This document shows, piece by piece, positions 14,982-24,089 of a DNA stretch of 52,071 bases. A program made the translations under genes and the position numbers. The DNA comes from an uncultured Alphaproteobacteria bacterium (GTDB lineage: Bacteria > Pseudomonadota > Alphaproteobacteria > RF32 > CAG-239), in assembly GCA_944393235.1 (NCBI GenBank), contig CALXZJ010000009.1:1-52071 (forward strand). The letters are read 5' to 3'. The number at the start of each line of letters is the position of its first letter. Position 1 is the first letter of the stretch. Under the pieces are notes generated by a model that saw nothing but the letters and a program-made list of their open reading frames with translations, made no database searches and had not been told where the DNA came from.

Positions 14982-15464
14982 ATGAAATATGTTTACCATT
15001 GCAAAACGGAACAACAAACCGAGGAATTGGCAAAATCTTTGGCAAAAACAACCCAAAAAGGCGATATCTGGGCGTTGTTTGGCACATTAGGCATGGGCAA
15101 AAGCGTTTTTGCCAGAGCGTTTATAAAAGCTTTAACCGGTGCTGCGGAAGTGCCGAGCCCAACGTTTACTCTGGTGCAAACTTATCCCACGCCGGATTTT
15201 GATATTTTTCATTATGATCTTTATCGTTTAAAATCGCCGGAAGAAATTTGGGAATTAAACATTGAAGAAGCCATGTATAACAATGTTTGCTTAATAGAAT
15301 GGCCGGAAAAAATGGGCGCATATCTACCAAAAAACATCTTCCGCGTGGAAATAAAACAAGATAAAGACAAAACCCGCCAAATTGAAATTGATGTTAGTAC
15401 AGAAGACAAAATAAAGCGAATAACACAATGCGGGAGAAAAGCCGATGACCAATATGCAGACTAA
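14982..15464 (+). CDS. tsaE: tRNA t6A biosynthesis ATPase TsaE
   Basis: A 160-residue P-loop ATPase that supports the TsaB-TsaD complex in t6A synthesis. Visible are the Walker A motif GTLGMGKS, the switch-like PSPTFTLVQTY, HYDLYRL and the LIEWPEK motif. I prefer the ATG at 14982 because it matches the family N-terminus; AAGG lies about 10 nt upstream. An in-frame ATG at 14958 would add eight residues and has no ribosome site. The 3' end overlaps hprK by 20 nt, so the two are translationally linked. Confidence 0.92.
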   Translation: MKYVYHCKTEQQTEELAKSLAKTTQKGDIWALFGTLGMGKSVFARAFIKALTGAAEVPSPTFTLVQTYPTPDFDIFHYDLYRLKSPEEIWELNIEEAMYNNVCLIEWPEKMGAYLPKNIFRVEIKQDKDKTRQIEIDVSTEDKIKRITQCGRKADDQYAD

Positions 15465-15894
15465 ACGGTTATTGAAAAACATTCATGGTACCTGCATTTG
15501 TTTACAAAACAAAGGCGTTTTACTGTTGGGTAAAAGTGGTAGCGGCAAATCAGATCTTGCTTTACGCTTGATAGAAAACAAAAATGCTGCTTTGGTTGCC
15601 GATGATAGAGTTGATTTGTTTGTAGAAAACAAGAAAATTTTTGCCGCTGCTCCGGAAAGCATAAAAGGTCTTTTGGAAATAAGAGGCATCGGCATTGTAA
15701 AAAAAGATTTTATTAATATAACAACGATAGATTTAGTGGTTGAGCTTGTGCAAAATTTAACAAACGTTGAACGTATGCCATCGGAGCAATTTTGGGAAAT
15801 TGACGGCGTGAAAATACCTCTTTTTTCCATATATCCGTTTGAACCATCGGCGCCGGACAAGATTGTTATAAAATTGAAAGCCTTGCTTGATTAA
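15445..15894 (+). CDS. hprK: Truncated alphaproteobacterial HPr kinase/phosphorylase core
   Basis: A 149-residue protein containing only the C-terminal catalytic part of HprK, the usual form in alphaproteobacteria. The P-loop GKSGSGKS, the LVADDRV segment and the LLEIRGIGIV signature of the HprK active site are all present. It phosphorylates and dephosphorylates a Ser on HPr-type phosphocarriers and so couples the nitrogen- or sugar-PTS to metabolism. No PTS carrier gene is adjacent. A ribosome site (GGGAG, 8 nt) lies inside the end of tsaE. Confidence 0.9.
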   Translation: MTNMQTKRLLKNIHGTCICLQNKGVLLLGKSGSGKSDLALRLIENKNAALVADDRVDLFVENKKIFAAAPESIKGLLEIRGIGIVKKDFINITTIDLVVELVQNLTNVERMPSEQFWEIDGVKIPLFSIYPFEPSAPDKIVIKLKALLD

Positions 15895-15932
15895 TATAAA
15901 AAATTGCATAGTATGAAAAAAAGGATATCATC

Positions 15933-16724
15933 ATGCAAAAAAAACAAATTGAACATTTTTTAAGAACTCTGGGCAAGCCGCTGGTAAAGTTTATCATCGG
16001 GCTTGGTGAGCTGACATCTTTTATTGTAAAAGCGCTGTATCATTGTTTTGTTCCGCCATATTATCCTAAAATTTTTATCCGCCAACTTTTGGACATGGGG
16101 TTTTATTCCTTGCCGGTTGTCGGTTTAACAACAATTTTTGCCGGTATGGTGATAGCCCTGCAAAGTTATACAGGGTTTGCTCGTTTTGGCGCAGAAAGCG
16201 CGGTGGCATCTGTTGTCTTGATTTCCGTCACGCGTGAGTTGGCGCCGGTTTTGTCAGCCTTAATGGTGGCTGGTCGCATTGGTGCGGCAATGGCGGCAGA
16301 AATCGGCACAATGCGTGTAACCGAGCAAATAGATGCGTTGATTACCTTGTCAACTAATCCTTTTAAATATTTAGTAGCACCGCGTTTATGGTCGGGTGTT
16401 ATTGTCTTGCCACTTTTGGTTTTAATCGGCGACATCATTGGCATATTTGGCGGCTATGTTGTCGGTGTTTACAAACTAGGTTTCAATCCCGCCAATTATA
16501 TTAACTCTACTTTGCAAAATATAGAAGCGATTGATATTATTTCCGGCCTAACCAAAGCGGCAGTTTTTGGTTTTATTATTGCTTTAATGGGCTGTTATAA
16601 CGGCTATCGTTCCAAAGGTGGCGCACAAGGTGTGGGTGAGGCGACAACCAATGCGGTGGTTTCTGCCTCAATTTTGATTTTAATTTTCAATTACATTTTA
16701 ACCGAAGTGTTCTTTTCAAAATAG
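15933..16724 (+). CDS. mlaE: MlaE-type lipid ABC transporter permease
   Basis: A 263-residue permease of the MlaE family with about five membrane spans. The conserved stretch ELAPVLSALMVAGRIGAAMAAEIGTMRVTEQIDAL is the family signature. MlaE forms the membrane part of the MlaFEDB complex, which moves phospholipids between inner and outer membrane to maintain outer-membrane asymmetry. A ribosome site (AAGGA) precedes the ATG. The ATPase gene follows after 11 nt; the substrate-binding MlaD is not in this neighbourhood. Confidence 0.93.
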   Translation: MQKKQIEHFLRTLGKPLVKFIIGLGELTSFIVKALYHCFVPPYYPKIFIRQLLDMGFYSLPVVGLTTIFAGMVIALQSYTGFARFGAESAVASVVLISVTRELAPVLSALMVAGRIGAAMAAEIGTMRVTEQIDALITLSTNPFKYLVAPRLWSGVIVLPLLVLIGDIIGIFGGYVVGVYKLGFNPANYINSTLQNIEAIDIISGLTKAAVFGFIIALMGCYNGYRSKGGAQGVGEATTNAVVSASILILIFNYILTEVFFSK

Positions 16725-16735
16725 GCGATACGATT

Positions 16736-17497
16736 ATGGCAGAAGTTAAAATTTCAATACGCAATCTTTACAAATCCTTCGGCAGAAAACAAGTCTTAAG
16801 TGGCGTTAATTTAGACGTCCGAACAGGAGAATCTTTGGTGGTTATAGGAGGCTCAGGCACTGGCAAATCAGTACTGATTAAATGCATACAAGGGCTGCTC
16901 ATTCCCGATATGGGGTCTGTAAAAATAGATGGAGAAGAGGTTATCGGTCGCCGCCGTTCATTAAAAAACATACATAGCAAAATGGGGATGTTGTTTCAAG
17001 GCGGTGCGCTTTTTGACAGTCTTTCAGTTTGGGAGAATGTGGCTTTTTCTTTATTAGAAAACCAAAACATGGAAAGGGATAAAGCCAAGGTGGAAGCAAT
17101 CCGTGTGCTGCGGCAAGTTGGTTTGGCGCCGGATGTGGCGGATTTATCACCTTCCGAACTATCCGGCGGTATGCAAAAACGCGTTGGCTTAGCGCGGGCA
17201 ATTATCACCAAGCCGGAAATTATTTTCTTTGATGAGCCGACAACCGGACTTGATCCGATAATGGCTGATGTGATTAATGATTTAATTGTGGAATCTGCCA
17301 AAGGTTTGGGTGCCACAACCTTAACCATCACGCACGATATGGCTTCCGTACGCAAAATTGCCGATAGGGTGGCAATGCTTTATAAAGGCAAAATTATTTG
17401 GCAGGGGACGGTCAAAGAAATGGATAAAACCGAAGACCCCTACGTGCGCCAGTTTATCAACGGCAATTCACAAGGACCGATTAAAGTGGAAATTTAA
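16736..17497 (+). CDS. mlaF: MlaF-type ABC transporter ATPase
   Basis: A 253-residue ABC ATPase. Walker A is GGSGTGKS, the signature LSGGMQKRVGLARA has the LSGGM form typical of MlaF, Walker B is IIFFDEPTTGLDP, and the switch His is in THDM. It powers the lipid transporter with mlaE. radA starts 2 nt after its stop, so the lipid-transport and repair genes share a transcript. Confidence 0.93.
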   Translation: MAEVKISIRNLYKSFGRKQVLSGVNLDVRTGESLVVIGGSGTGKSVLIKCIQGLLIPDMGSVKIDGEEVIGRRRSLKNIHSKMGMLFQGGALFDSLSVWENVAFSLLENQNMERDKAKVEAIRVLRQVGLAPDVADLSPSELSGGMQKRVGLARAIITKPEIIFFDEPTTGLDPIMADVINDLIVESAKGLGATTLTITHDMASVRKIADRVAMLYKGKIIWQGTVKEMDKTEDPYVRQFINGNSQGPIKVEI

Positions 17498-17499
17498 AA

Positions 17500-18867
17500 A
17501 TGGCAAAAAAGAACACCATAGAATATGTTTGTCAGCATTGCGGCGCCGTATATCCTAAATGGCAAGGCAAATGCGATGCTTGCGGCGAATGGAATACAAT
17601 TGAAGAAGAAAAATCTGAAAGCAGTGGTTTTTCTGTTTTGCCGTCTAAAAAGAAAGGCGAAATCATAGATTTTGTACCATTAAGCGGTTCTACCCAGAGC
17701 TTTCGGCGCATAGCGACCAATATCAAAGAAATTGACCGTGTCACCGGCGGCGGATTAGTCCCCGGTTCGGCTATTTTGGTCGGCGGCGATCCTGGCATAG
17801 GCAAATCAACGTTATTGCTGCAAGTTTGTGCCGGTGTGGCAGATTTATCAATGGATAACGAATGTTATTATATTTCCGGCGAAGAGGCGATTGATCAAGT
17901 GCGGATTCGCGCGCAAAGGCTCGGACTTGCTGATTCACCGGTAAAACTGGCCAGTACAACGGAAGTCAAAGATATTATAGCAACGCTTTCCAAAGCCAAA
18001 CCGGCGGTAGTGATTATAGATTCCATTCAAACCATGTATCTGGAAAATGTTGAATCCACCCCCGGCAGTGTTTCGCAGGTGAGGGCTTGCGCGTATGAAC
18101 TGATTAAACTTGCCAAGAAAAAGGGCTTTGTTTTGTTTTTAGTAGGTCATGTTACCAAACAGGGGGCGATTGCCGGCCCACGGGTTTTGGAACACATGGT
18201 GGATACCGTTTTATATTTTGAAGGCGAACGCGGGCATCATTTCCGCATTTTGCGTGCGGTAAAAAACCGTTACGGTGCCACTGATGAAATCGGTGTTTTT
18301 GAAATGCAGGATAAAGGCTTAGTTGAGGTCGAAAATCCTTCAGCTCTGTTTTTGGCTGAACGCCAGGGCAATGTTTCCGGTTCATGTGTTTTTGCCGGCA
18401 TTGAAGGTTCCCGCCCGTTGTTGGTGGAAATTCAAGCTCTGGTCAGCCAGAGCGGATATTCAAGTCCCAAAAGAGCGGTAGTGGGGTGGGATTCCAACCG
18501 GCTTTCCATGATTTTAGCGGTGTTAGAAGCGCGTTGTGGAATGAATTTTAGTTCTCAAGATGTTTATTTAAATATTGCCGGGGGCTTAAAAATTTCTGAA
18601 CCTGCGGCAGATTTGGCGGTAGCCATGGCGGTTATTTCCTCTTTAACCAACAAACCATTGCCCTCAGACATGGTCATCTTTGGCGAAATTGGATTATCCG
18701 GAGAAATACGGGCTGTCAGTCAACCGAATTTACGTTTAAAAGAGGCTTGTAAATTAGGCTTTTCAAGCGCCATTATTCCTCCCGGATATGGCAAAGATAA
18801 AAAAACAAATGCGATTTCTATTTATGAAATCGGCAATGTTCATCGCCTTATCAACTGGTTTAATTAG
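17500..18867 (+). CDS. radA: DNA repair protein RadA
   Basis: A 455-residue RecA-like ATPase/branch-migration factor. The N-terminal zinc finger (CQHC and CDAC), Walker A GGDPGIGKS, the RadA-specific KNRYG motif (usually KNRFG) and the C-terminal Lon-like domain (LNIAGGLKISEPAADLAVA) occur in the expected order. The length is normal. No clear ribosome site precedes the ATG, so translation probably depends on coupling to mlaF. Confidence 0.95.
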   Translation: MAKKNTIEYVCQHCGAVYPKWQGKCDACGEWNTIEEEKSESSGFSVLPSKKKGEIIDFVPLSGSTQSFRRIATNIKEIDRVTGGGLVPGSAILVGGDPGIGKSTLLLQVCAGVADLSMDNECYYISGEEAIDQVRIRAQRLGLADSPVKLASTTEVKDIIATLSKAKPAVVIIDSIQTMYLENVESTPGSVSQVRACAYELIKLAKKKGFVLFLVGHVTKQGAIAGPRVLEHMVDTVLYFEGERGHHFRILRAVKNRYGATDEIGVFEMQDKGLVEVENPSALFLAERQGNVSGSCVFAGIEGSRPLLVEIQALVSQSGYSSPKRAVVGWDSNRLSMILAVLEARCGMNFSSQDVYLNIAGGLKISEPAADLAVAMAVISSLTNKPLPSDMVIFGEIGLSGEIRAVSQPNLRLKEACKLGFSSAIIPPGYGKDKKTNAISIYEIGNVHRLINWFN

Positions 18868-18876
18868 GAGCAAAAA

Positions 18877-19638
18877 ATGCAGCCGCTGAACAATTTGGAT
18901 GTTATCATTTTAATCATTACTGCCATTTCGGCTTTAATTGCTTTGTGCCGAGGCTTTGTTAAAGAGGTTCTCTCAATTGTCGGTTGGGTGTTGGCAGCCA
19001 TTGCTGTTTTTTATTTGCTGCCGGTTTTAACTCCTTTAGCACAAAAATATATTGCCAGTACAATGATGGCAAGCATTGTCACGGCATTGCTTATTTTAAT
19101 AATTTTTTATGTGGTATGGTTATTAAGTACCGATAAAATGATTGGCAAAGTCCGCACCAGTAAATTAAGTGCTTTAGATAGAATGTTAGGTCTTCTTTTT
19201 GGCGTTTTGCGAGCATGCCTGTTAGTCATTTTGTTTAATATTTTAATGACTTGGATGCTACCCGAAGAATCTGAATCCGAGTTTTTTGCGGATTCGCGTT
19301 ATTTCACATATGCCGGCGAGTTTGCTGATCCGCTTAAAGAGCTGATACCGCAATCTACAATAGATTTAATCCGCGATAAAAGTGCCGAAGTCGGGTTAGG
19401 TAGCAAGCCGGAAGAAGATGAATCAGAAGAAAAAGATTCTTCAACAGACAAAGAAGAAATTACTGAAGAAGAGAAAGAAAAAGCAGAAATAGACGAGCTT
19501 TTTGAAAAACTGGCACAGCCCAAAATTGAAAAAATCGAAACAAATAAAGCTGAAGAAGATGACAAAGAAGAGTTTGTCGGTTATAAAGAAGAAGAAACAG
19601 ACAATTTAGACCGTTTGATAGAAACAACGGTTGAATAA
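18877..19638 (+). CDS. cvpA: CvpA-family membrane protein with an acidic tail
   Basis: A 253-residue protein with four predicted spans in the first 125 residues. The segments LIALCRGFVKEVLSIVGWVLA and LSALDRMLGLLFGVLRA are hallmarks of the CvpA family (named for colicin V production, now linked to envelope stress and biofilm traits). Beyond residue 165 comes a long cytoplasmic tail of alternating Glu, Lys and Asp, probably disordered. A strong ribosome site (AGGAG, 6 nt) lies 10 nt after radA. Confidence 0.88.
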   Translation: MQPLNNLDVIILIITAISALIALCRGFVKEVLSIVGWVLAAIAVFYLLPVLTPLAQKYIASTMMASIVTALLILIIFYVVWLLSTDKMIGKVRTSKLSALDRMLGLLFGVLRACLLVILFNILMTWMLPEESESEFFADSRYFTYAGEFADPLKELIPQSTIDLIRDKSAEVGLGSKPEEDESEEKDSSTDKEEITEEEKEKAEIDELFEKLAQPKIEKIETNKAEEDDKEEFVGYKEEETDNLDRLIETTVE

Positions 19639-19662
19639 GCCATAACAAGTCGTTTAAACGGT

Positions 19663-21459
19663 TTATTCGGTAATATTAAGAGATTTTAAGCGTTCCACCA
19701 GAAGAGCTTCGTTAAAGTTTATAATAGCAGGGGCCGGCAAACCTTTATCAATTTTTTTACGAATAATATCTTTGTTAAGCTCTTCAGCGTCTTCTTTTAA
19801 GATAAGTGCGTGCTGCCATTGAAAACGCGCCTCGTCTTTGCGCCCGACCTGCCAATAAGCATCGCCCAGATGGTCGCAAACGATGGCGTTGCCGGGCAGA
19901 TATTCAGCGGCACGCTCCAAAACTTTGATAGAATCTTCATATTTGCCCATCCGATACAAAGCCCAGCCAAGACTGTCCATAATATGTCCATCTTCCGGAT
20001 TTTGCCGATAAGCTTCAAAAATCATATATAAAGCTTCATTAGAATTTTCATTATGTTGCAGCCAACCATATCCGAGATAATTCAAGACGAACGGATGCCG
20101 ATTGCTGATTTCCAGAGCTTTTTGCAGGGCTTGTTCAGCCTTGTTCCATTGCCCGTTACGTTCATAGGCTATACCGAGTGCATAATAAACGGTCCAATCT
20201 TGCTGAGCGGCTTCAGGCACGGTGCGAAGAGCTTTATGATAATATCTGATGGCTTCTTTAGGCCGTCCTATTACTCTGTTGACTTCTCCTAAATTAAACA
20301 AAATTTGGTAATTATCAGGATATAATTTGAGCAATTCTTCCAGTTTTAACAAAGCCTGTTGATTATCTTCTTGAAGCATATAAATGCTGGCAATTTTCAG
20401 CTGTGCCATAAAATAAATCGGCGATTGCGGACTAATTTTAGCATATTCATCAATAGCCTCATCATAACGCTGATTATTTTCCAGCAAATCAGCCATAGCA
20501 ATCAAAGCAACATCATGTTGCGGATTTAGATACAAGGCTAAAGATGTAAAAATTTGTGAAATATCACTATGATAACCGCGGAAAATTGTCCCGATATTAA
20601 ACAAAGCTTCTGCCTCGCCTTTTTGCGGCGAATCAATTAATTTAAGGGTTTCGTCCGGATTTGAATTATTAATATTCTGATAAAGGTCTAAAAGCATTTT
20701 AGCCTGAAAATTTTTATCATAATATTTTTTAACCAAAGCCGCCGCATCTGCCTTTTTTCCATTGCGGATATAAAAGTTGCTGATAATTTGCAATGAACGA
20801 TATGAAAGTTCCAAATTTTCGTTATTAACAACCGTATCAAAAGCTTTTTGTGCATTTTCAGCATTATCAAAATAATCATTAAGCATACCGCTATGCATAT
20901 AATACAAAGAAGTCAGACTTTTATCTTTTTTAAGTTTTTCCAAAATCTGCAAAGCTTCTGTTTGTTTGCCTTCTCCGGCGTATATCCATGCTTCAAAAAG
21001 CGGCAGTATAGATTCTTGATAAATTTTATCTTGAACATTTTGTATATTGGCAAGAGCTTCATCATATTGCTTTTTTTGCATTTCATCTGTCATAATGACA
21101 AAATGAATAAAATTATTTTTATCGCCCTTTTCCTGTGCAATTTTAGCATATTTTGCCGCCTCATCAATCCGCCCTTCGGAAGTAAGCAAAACATATGCCC
21201 GACCAATAATTTCCTGGTTATCTGCACCCAGATTAATAGATTTTATATAATAATCTGCCGCTGTGTTTAAATCTTGGCGTAAATGAGCCACGCGAGCGGC
21301 AAGGTATGTGCCGTAAGCCGTGTCTTTAAGAGGATAAACATAATTCAGAGATGTTTCCAAAGGTTGATTTTGGTGCATAAAATTTTCTGTGCAGGAATTA
21401 AAAACCCCGACACTGATAACAAGAGCTGCAATATATCCAACTTTCATAAAGTTCTTCAT
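19663..21459 (-). CDS. TPR-repeat exported protein, possible lipoprotein
   Basis: A 598-residue protein built almost entirely of tetratricopeptide repeats; clear units include DNYQILFNLGEVNRVIGRP, VYYALGIAYERNGQWNKA and AIVCDHLGDAYWQVGRKDEA. The N-terminus has a signal sequence ending VFNSC, a non-classical lipobox, so it may be lipid-anchored. Such alphaproteobacterial proteins resemble BepA/YfgC-like or PilF-like scaffolds, but no catalytic domain is present, so only a protein-protein interaction role can be stated. It stands alone on the minus strand, convergent with cvpA. Confidence 0.8.
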   Translation of the reverse strand: MKNFMKVGYIAALVISVGVFNSCTENFMHQNQPLETSLNYVYPLKDTAYGTYLAARVAHLRQDLNTAADYYIKSINLGADNQEIIGRAYVLLTSEGRIDEAAKYAKIAQEKGDKNNFIHFVIMTDEMQKKQYDEALANIQNVQDKIYQESILPLFEAWIYAGEGKQTEALQILEKLKKDKSLTSLYYMHSGMLNDYFDNAENAQKAFDTVVNNENLELSYRSLQIISNFYIRNGKKADAAALVKKYYDKNFQAKMLLDLYQNINNSNPDETLKLIDSPQKGEAEALFNIGTIFRGYHSDISQIFTSLALYLNPQHDVALIAMADLLENNQRYDEAIDEYAKISPQSPIYFMAQLKIASIYMLQEDNQQALLKLEELLKLYPDNYQILFNLGEVNRVIGRPKEAIRYYHKALRTVPEAAQQDWTVYYALGIAYERNGQWNKAEQALQKALEISNRHPFVLNYLGYGWLQHNENSNEALYMIFEAYRQNPEDGHIMDSLGWALYRMGKYEDSIKVLERAAEYLPGNAIVCDHLGDAYWQVGRKDEARFQWQHALILKEDAEELNKDIIRKKIDKGLPAPAIINFNEALLVERLKSLNITE

Positions 21460-21550
21460 CTTTTGTTCAAATTTTTATTAATGTTATACCAATTTTTACA
21501 ATCCATTCAACAAAAATTATATAATTATATGTGTAAATAATTGCTTTATA

Positions 21551-21580
21551 TTGCAAAATAAAGTATTTGCGCTATATAAT
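21551..21580 (+). promoter_or_regulatory. Promoter of the uracil-DNA glycosylase gene, predicting a leaderless mRNA
   Basis: TTGCAA (21551-21556), 18-nt spacer, TATAAT (21575-21580). The predicted start falls on or next to the A of the ATG at 21587, and no ribosome site is visible. The -35 box is the same TTGCAA used by the two sRNA promoters. Confidence 0.55.
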
Positions 21581-21586
21581 TTTCGT

Positions 21587-22372
21587 ATGGAACAAAAAAT
21601 AAACATAGTTGAACTGTTAGAATGGTACAAAATTGTCGGTGTAGATGAAATTTGCGGTGCTGCGCCGGAGTTAACCATACAACAATCGACCAACAAAGCG
21701 CCGGAGCTTTCTTCTAGTATGCAACCATCTGTGCGCCCGGCAATAACAACTCTGGCACAAACAACAACGACAGCATGTAAAAATGCCAGAGAATTATGTG
21801 AAAAAGCAACCACTTTGGAAGAGCTAAAAGAAATTGTTAATTCTTTTGAAGGTTGCGCTTTAAAGTTTAATGCCAAATCAACGGTTTTTGGTGCAGGGAA
21901 CACCAAAGCAGCCGTCATGATTATCGGTGAAGCGCCCGGTGCCGACGAAGATCGTTTAGGCATTCCGTTTGTTGGCCGCAGCGGGCATTTGTTGGATAAA
22001 ATGCTTTTAGCCGTTGGCTTAAAACGCGAAGATGTGTACATTACCAATGTTTTGCCATGGCGCCCGCCGGGAAACCGAACGCCAACCGATGCCGAAGTGG
22101 CAGTGTGCTTACCATTTTTAAAGCGGCAAATTGAGTTTATAAAACCCAAAGTCATTTTATTGTTAGGCGGAAGCGCCGCCAATGCGCTTTTAGATAACAC
22201 AGATTCCATATCTCGTTTACGCGGGCGTTGGTTAGAATATTTTATGTCAGATAAAACGCCGATTGCAGCGTTAGCAAGCTTTCATCCGGCATATTTACTG
22301 CGCAATAGTGCGCAAAAAGCCAAATCATGGAGTGATTTTTTACGGCTTTTGAAAAAATTAAAGGAAAATTAA
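21587..22372 (+). CDS. Family-4-type uracil-DNA glycosylase
   Basis: A 261-residue glycosylase that excises uracil from DNA. The motifs GEAPGADEDRLGIPFVGRSG and TNVLPWRPPGNRTPT (uracil pocket and active-site region) and the late FHPAYLLRN are all visible. A Cys in FEGCALKF corresponds to the first of the Fe-S-linked region seen in alphaproteobacterial members. The N-terminal 90 residues are a low-conservation extension containing a Thr/Ala-rich linker. I chose the ATG at 21587; the TTG at 21551 lies within the promoter. Confidence 0.9.
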   Translation: MEQKINIVELLEWYKIVGVDEICGAAPELTIQQSTNKAPELSSSMQPSVRPAITTLAQTTTTACKNARELCEKATTLEELKEIVNSFEGCALKFNAKSTVFGAGNTKAAVMIIGEAPGADEDRLGIPFVGRSGHLLDKMLLAVGLKREDVYITNVLPWRPPGNRTPTDAEVAVCLPFLKRQIEFIKPKVILLLGGSAANALLDNTDSISRLRGRWLEYFMSDKTPIAALASFHPAYLLRNSAQKAKSWSDFLRLLKKLKEN

Positions 22373-22431
22373 GTAAAAACAGATAATCTGAAACCAATTC
22401 TAAATTTTTAGATTTTTAAAGGGGGCAAAGA

Positions 22432-23205
22432 ATGAGTATTTTTCAAAAAGCATGGTGTTCAACATTAGCACTGTTTTTCACGGCGGGGGCTTTTACTGTT
22501 CAAGCACAGGAAGCGGTGCCGGTAGAAGCACAAACCACCAAACCCCGTGCGGTATTGTTTAAGGTACATGATATTAAACCGGTTGAAAATACTGAAGGAA
22601 TCATTACCCATTGTGACTTTTTAGTAACTTTTTATAACCGCACGACCGATAGCCTTCGCCAGGCACAGATTGATATGGGCTGGACAGATAAAGTATCTGA
22701 ACGCTACAAGATAGATGCAGAAGATTCTGAAGAAGATTCAACATCAAATCGCACCAGAAGCTCCCGCAGCAGCCGCAATTCTGAACCTGTTTTAGGTGAA
22801 ATTACCACCAGTGTAGACATGCCGGCGCTTGGCGCTTATAAACAAGCAACGGTTAAAGGTTCGGTCAAAACCGAGAAATGCTTTTTACTTTTAGACAATT
22901 TAGAGTTTAAGGTAGCCTCTTGCAGCATTATCGGACAGAACGACAACAACGGTTCTTCTTCGCGCAGCAGCCGTCGTTCGCGTGTAACATCTAACCGCAA
23001 CACTTCAGAATGTGCCAACTTGTTTGAATATGTCGATTCTAAAAATCCGGAATATTATGACGAGTTCAAGAACATATCTTATTCCGAACAAGAACGTCTG
23101 ACAAGCAATGAAAAGAAACAAGACATCAGCGACATTGAAGCAAGCTATAATACAATTATCAAAAACTTTGAAAGAGCAGACAACATCATAAACAACATCA
23201 AATAA
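22432..23205 (+). CDS. Secreted four-cysteine protein A
   Basis: A 257-residue exported protein (signal peptide 1-25, cleavage near VQAQ) that I do not recognise. It has four cysteines after the signal peptide: THC, EKC, ASC and SEC, with exactly 13 residues between the second and third. Two Ser/Arg-rich low-complexity insertions (about 103-120 and 177-193) interrupt the fold. A helical, charged tail follows the last Cys. The next gene encodes a shorter protein with the same cysteine order, so the two look like tandem paralogs. The ATG has a strong GGGGG-type ribosome site about 7 nt upstream. The function is unknown; disulfide bonding in the periplasm is likely. Confidence 0.75.
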   Translation: MSIFQKAWCSTLALFFTAGAFTVQAQEAVPVEAQTTKPRAVLFKVHDIKPVENTEGIITHCDFLVTFYNRTTDSLRQAQIDMGWTDKVSERYKIDAEDSEEDSTSNRTRSSRSSRNSEPVLGEITTSVDMPALGAYKQATVKGSVKTEKCFLLLDNLEFKVASCSIIGQNDNNGSSSRSSRRSRVTSNRNTSECANLFEYVDSKNPEYYDEFKNISYSEQERLTSNEKKQDISDIEASYNTIIKNFERADNIINNIK

Positions 23206-23215
23206 AAGGCAAAAA

Positions 23216-23932
23216 ATGTATAAATACTTGCAAATTTCGAGATTCTCCAAAACGCTTAATAAGCTTTGGCATAAAAGTTTGTTAGTATTTTGTCTTTGCC
23301 TTTTATTAACAAGTACGGCATCTGCACAAATGTTCGGCGCATCTTCCGGCTTAAACAATCAACAGCCTGCCGCTGCGCAACAACAACCGGCGGCAGCGCG
23401 TCCACCGGCTCGTTTTCGTGCCTCATCTTTGCCGGAGATTTTAGCCCCGGCAGATTCCAAACCAAAGGAAACCGCCTCCAAACCAACGGACAAATCTTCA
23501 CCGGCAAAAAAAGAAGAACCGGCAAAAAAGCGCTCTGAAACTAAAAAATCAAACCCTCCGGCAATTGTGCAGTTGCGTTTTGTTAATGGCGAGGTTGTTG
23601 TTGAAGATTTGCCCAAAATCATGCTTTATATGCGCGATTTTAAAATTGACCGCAACATCAACAACCGCCCGAGCTGCAGTGCGCGTTTTTACATTTTATC
23701 ATCAATTCCGGAAAAAATCACCAACATAAGCTATCGCCTGAAATGGCCGGAAATAGAAACCGCGCTCTCATTTAATGATGTAGAGCCCAACACCCCGACA
23801 TATTTTGACTATACCCTGTTGGGCGACGGCTGCTACAGCATGGACAAAGCTCCCAACATCATCGTGAACCGCTGCCGCATCAAAGGCATGAGCCAGCGCC
23901 AGTGTGCCGATGCTATCCAGTGGATGGAATAA
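23216..23932 (+). CDS. Secreted four-cysteine protein B
   Basis: A 238-residue exported protein (signal or anchor segment about 20-38, cleavage near ASAQ), followed by a low-complexity Ala/Pro/Gln stretch and a Lys/Pro/Ser-rich stretch to about residue 115. The conserved part (about 118-238) has four cysteines (PSC, DGC, NRC, RQC), again with 13 residues between the second and third, and a Trp in RLKWPEIE matching MGWTDK of protein A. It is probably an operon partner of protein A (10-nt gap). No known domain is recognised. Confidence 0.75.
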   Translation: MYKYLQISRFSKTLNKLWHKSLLVFCLCLLLTSTASAQMFGASSGLNNQQPAAAQQQPAAARPPARFRASSLPEILAPADSKPKETASKPTDKSSPAKKEEPAKKRSETKKSNPPAIVQLRFVNGEVVVEDLPKIMLYMRDFKIDRNINNRPSCSARFYILSSIPEKITNISYRLKWPEIETALSFNDVEPNTPTYFDYTLLGDGCYSMDKAPNIIVNRCRIKGMSQRQCADAIQWME

Positions 23933-23943
23933 GCGTTTACCTC

Positions 23944-23972
23944 TTGTCAAAAAAACTTATTTGTGCTACACT
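23944..23972 (+). promoter_or_regulatory. Probable promoter of the small membrane protein gene
   Basis: TTGTCA (23944-23949), 17-nt spacer, TACACT (23967-23972). It would give a long leader of about 110 nt ahead of the ATG at 24090. The leader contains a 13-codon ORF (24007-24048) of uncertain meaning. Confidence 0.45.
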
Positions 23973-24089
23973 GAAAATGTGAAAAAATATTAGTGTGGTT
24001 AAGATTATGTCGGGTTTTTGTTTTGTGGAGACCCTTACCGCTCTATAAAAATTTTTTCCATATTGTTTAACAAAAAAAATAAAAAAAAT

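Noticed and set aside
24007-24048. 13-codon ORF in the long leader of the small membrane protein, as an attenuation leader peptide
   Set aside because: There is no run of regulatory codons, no good ribosome site and no clear alternative hairpins; it is probably chance.
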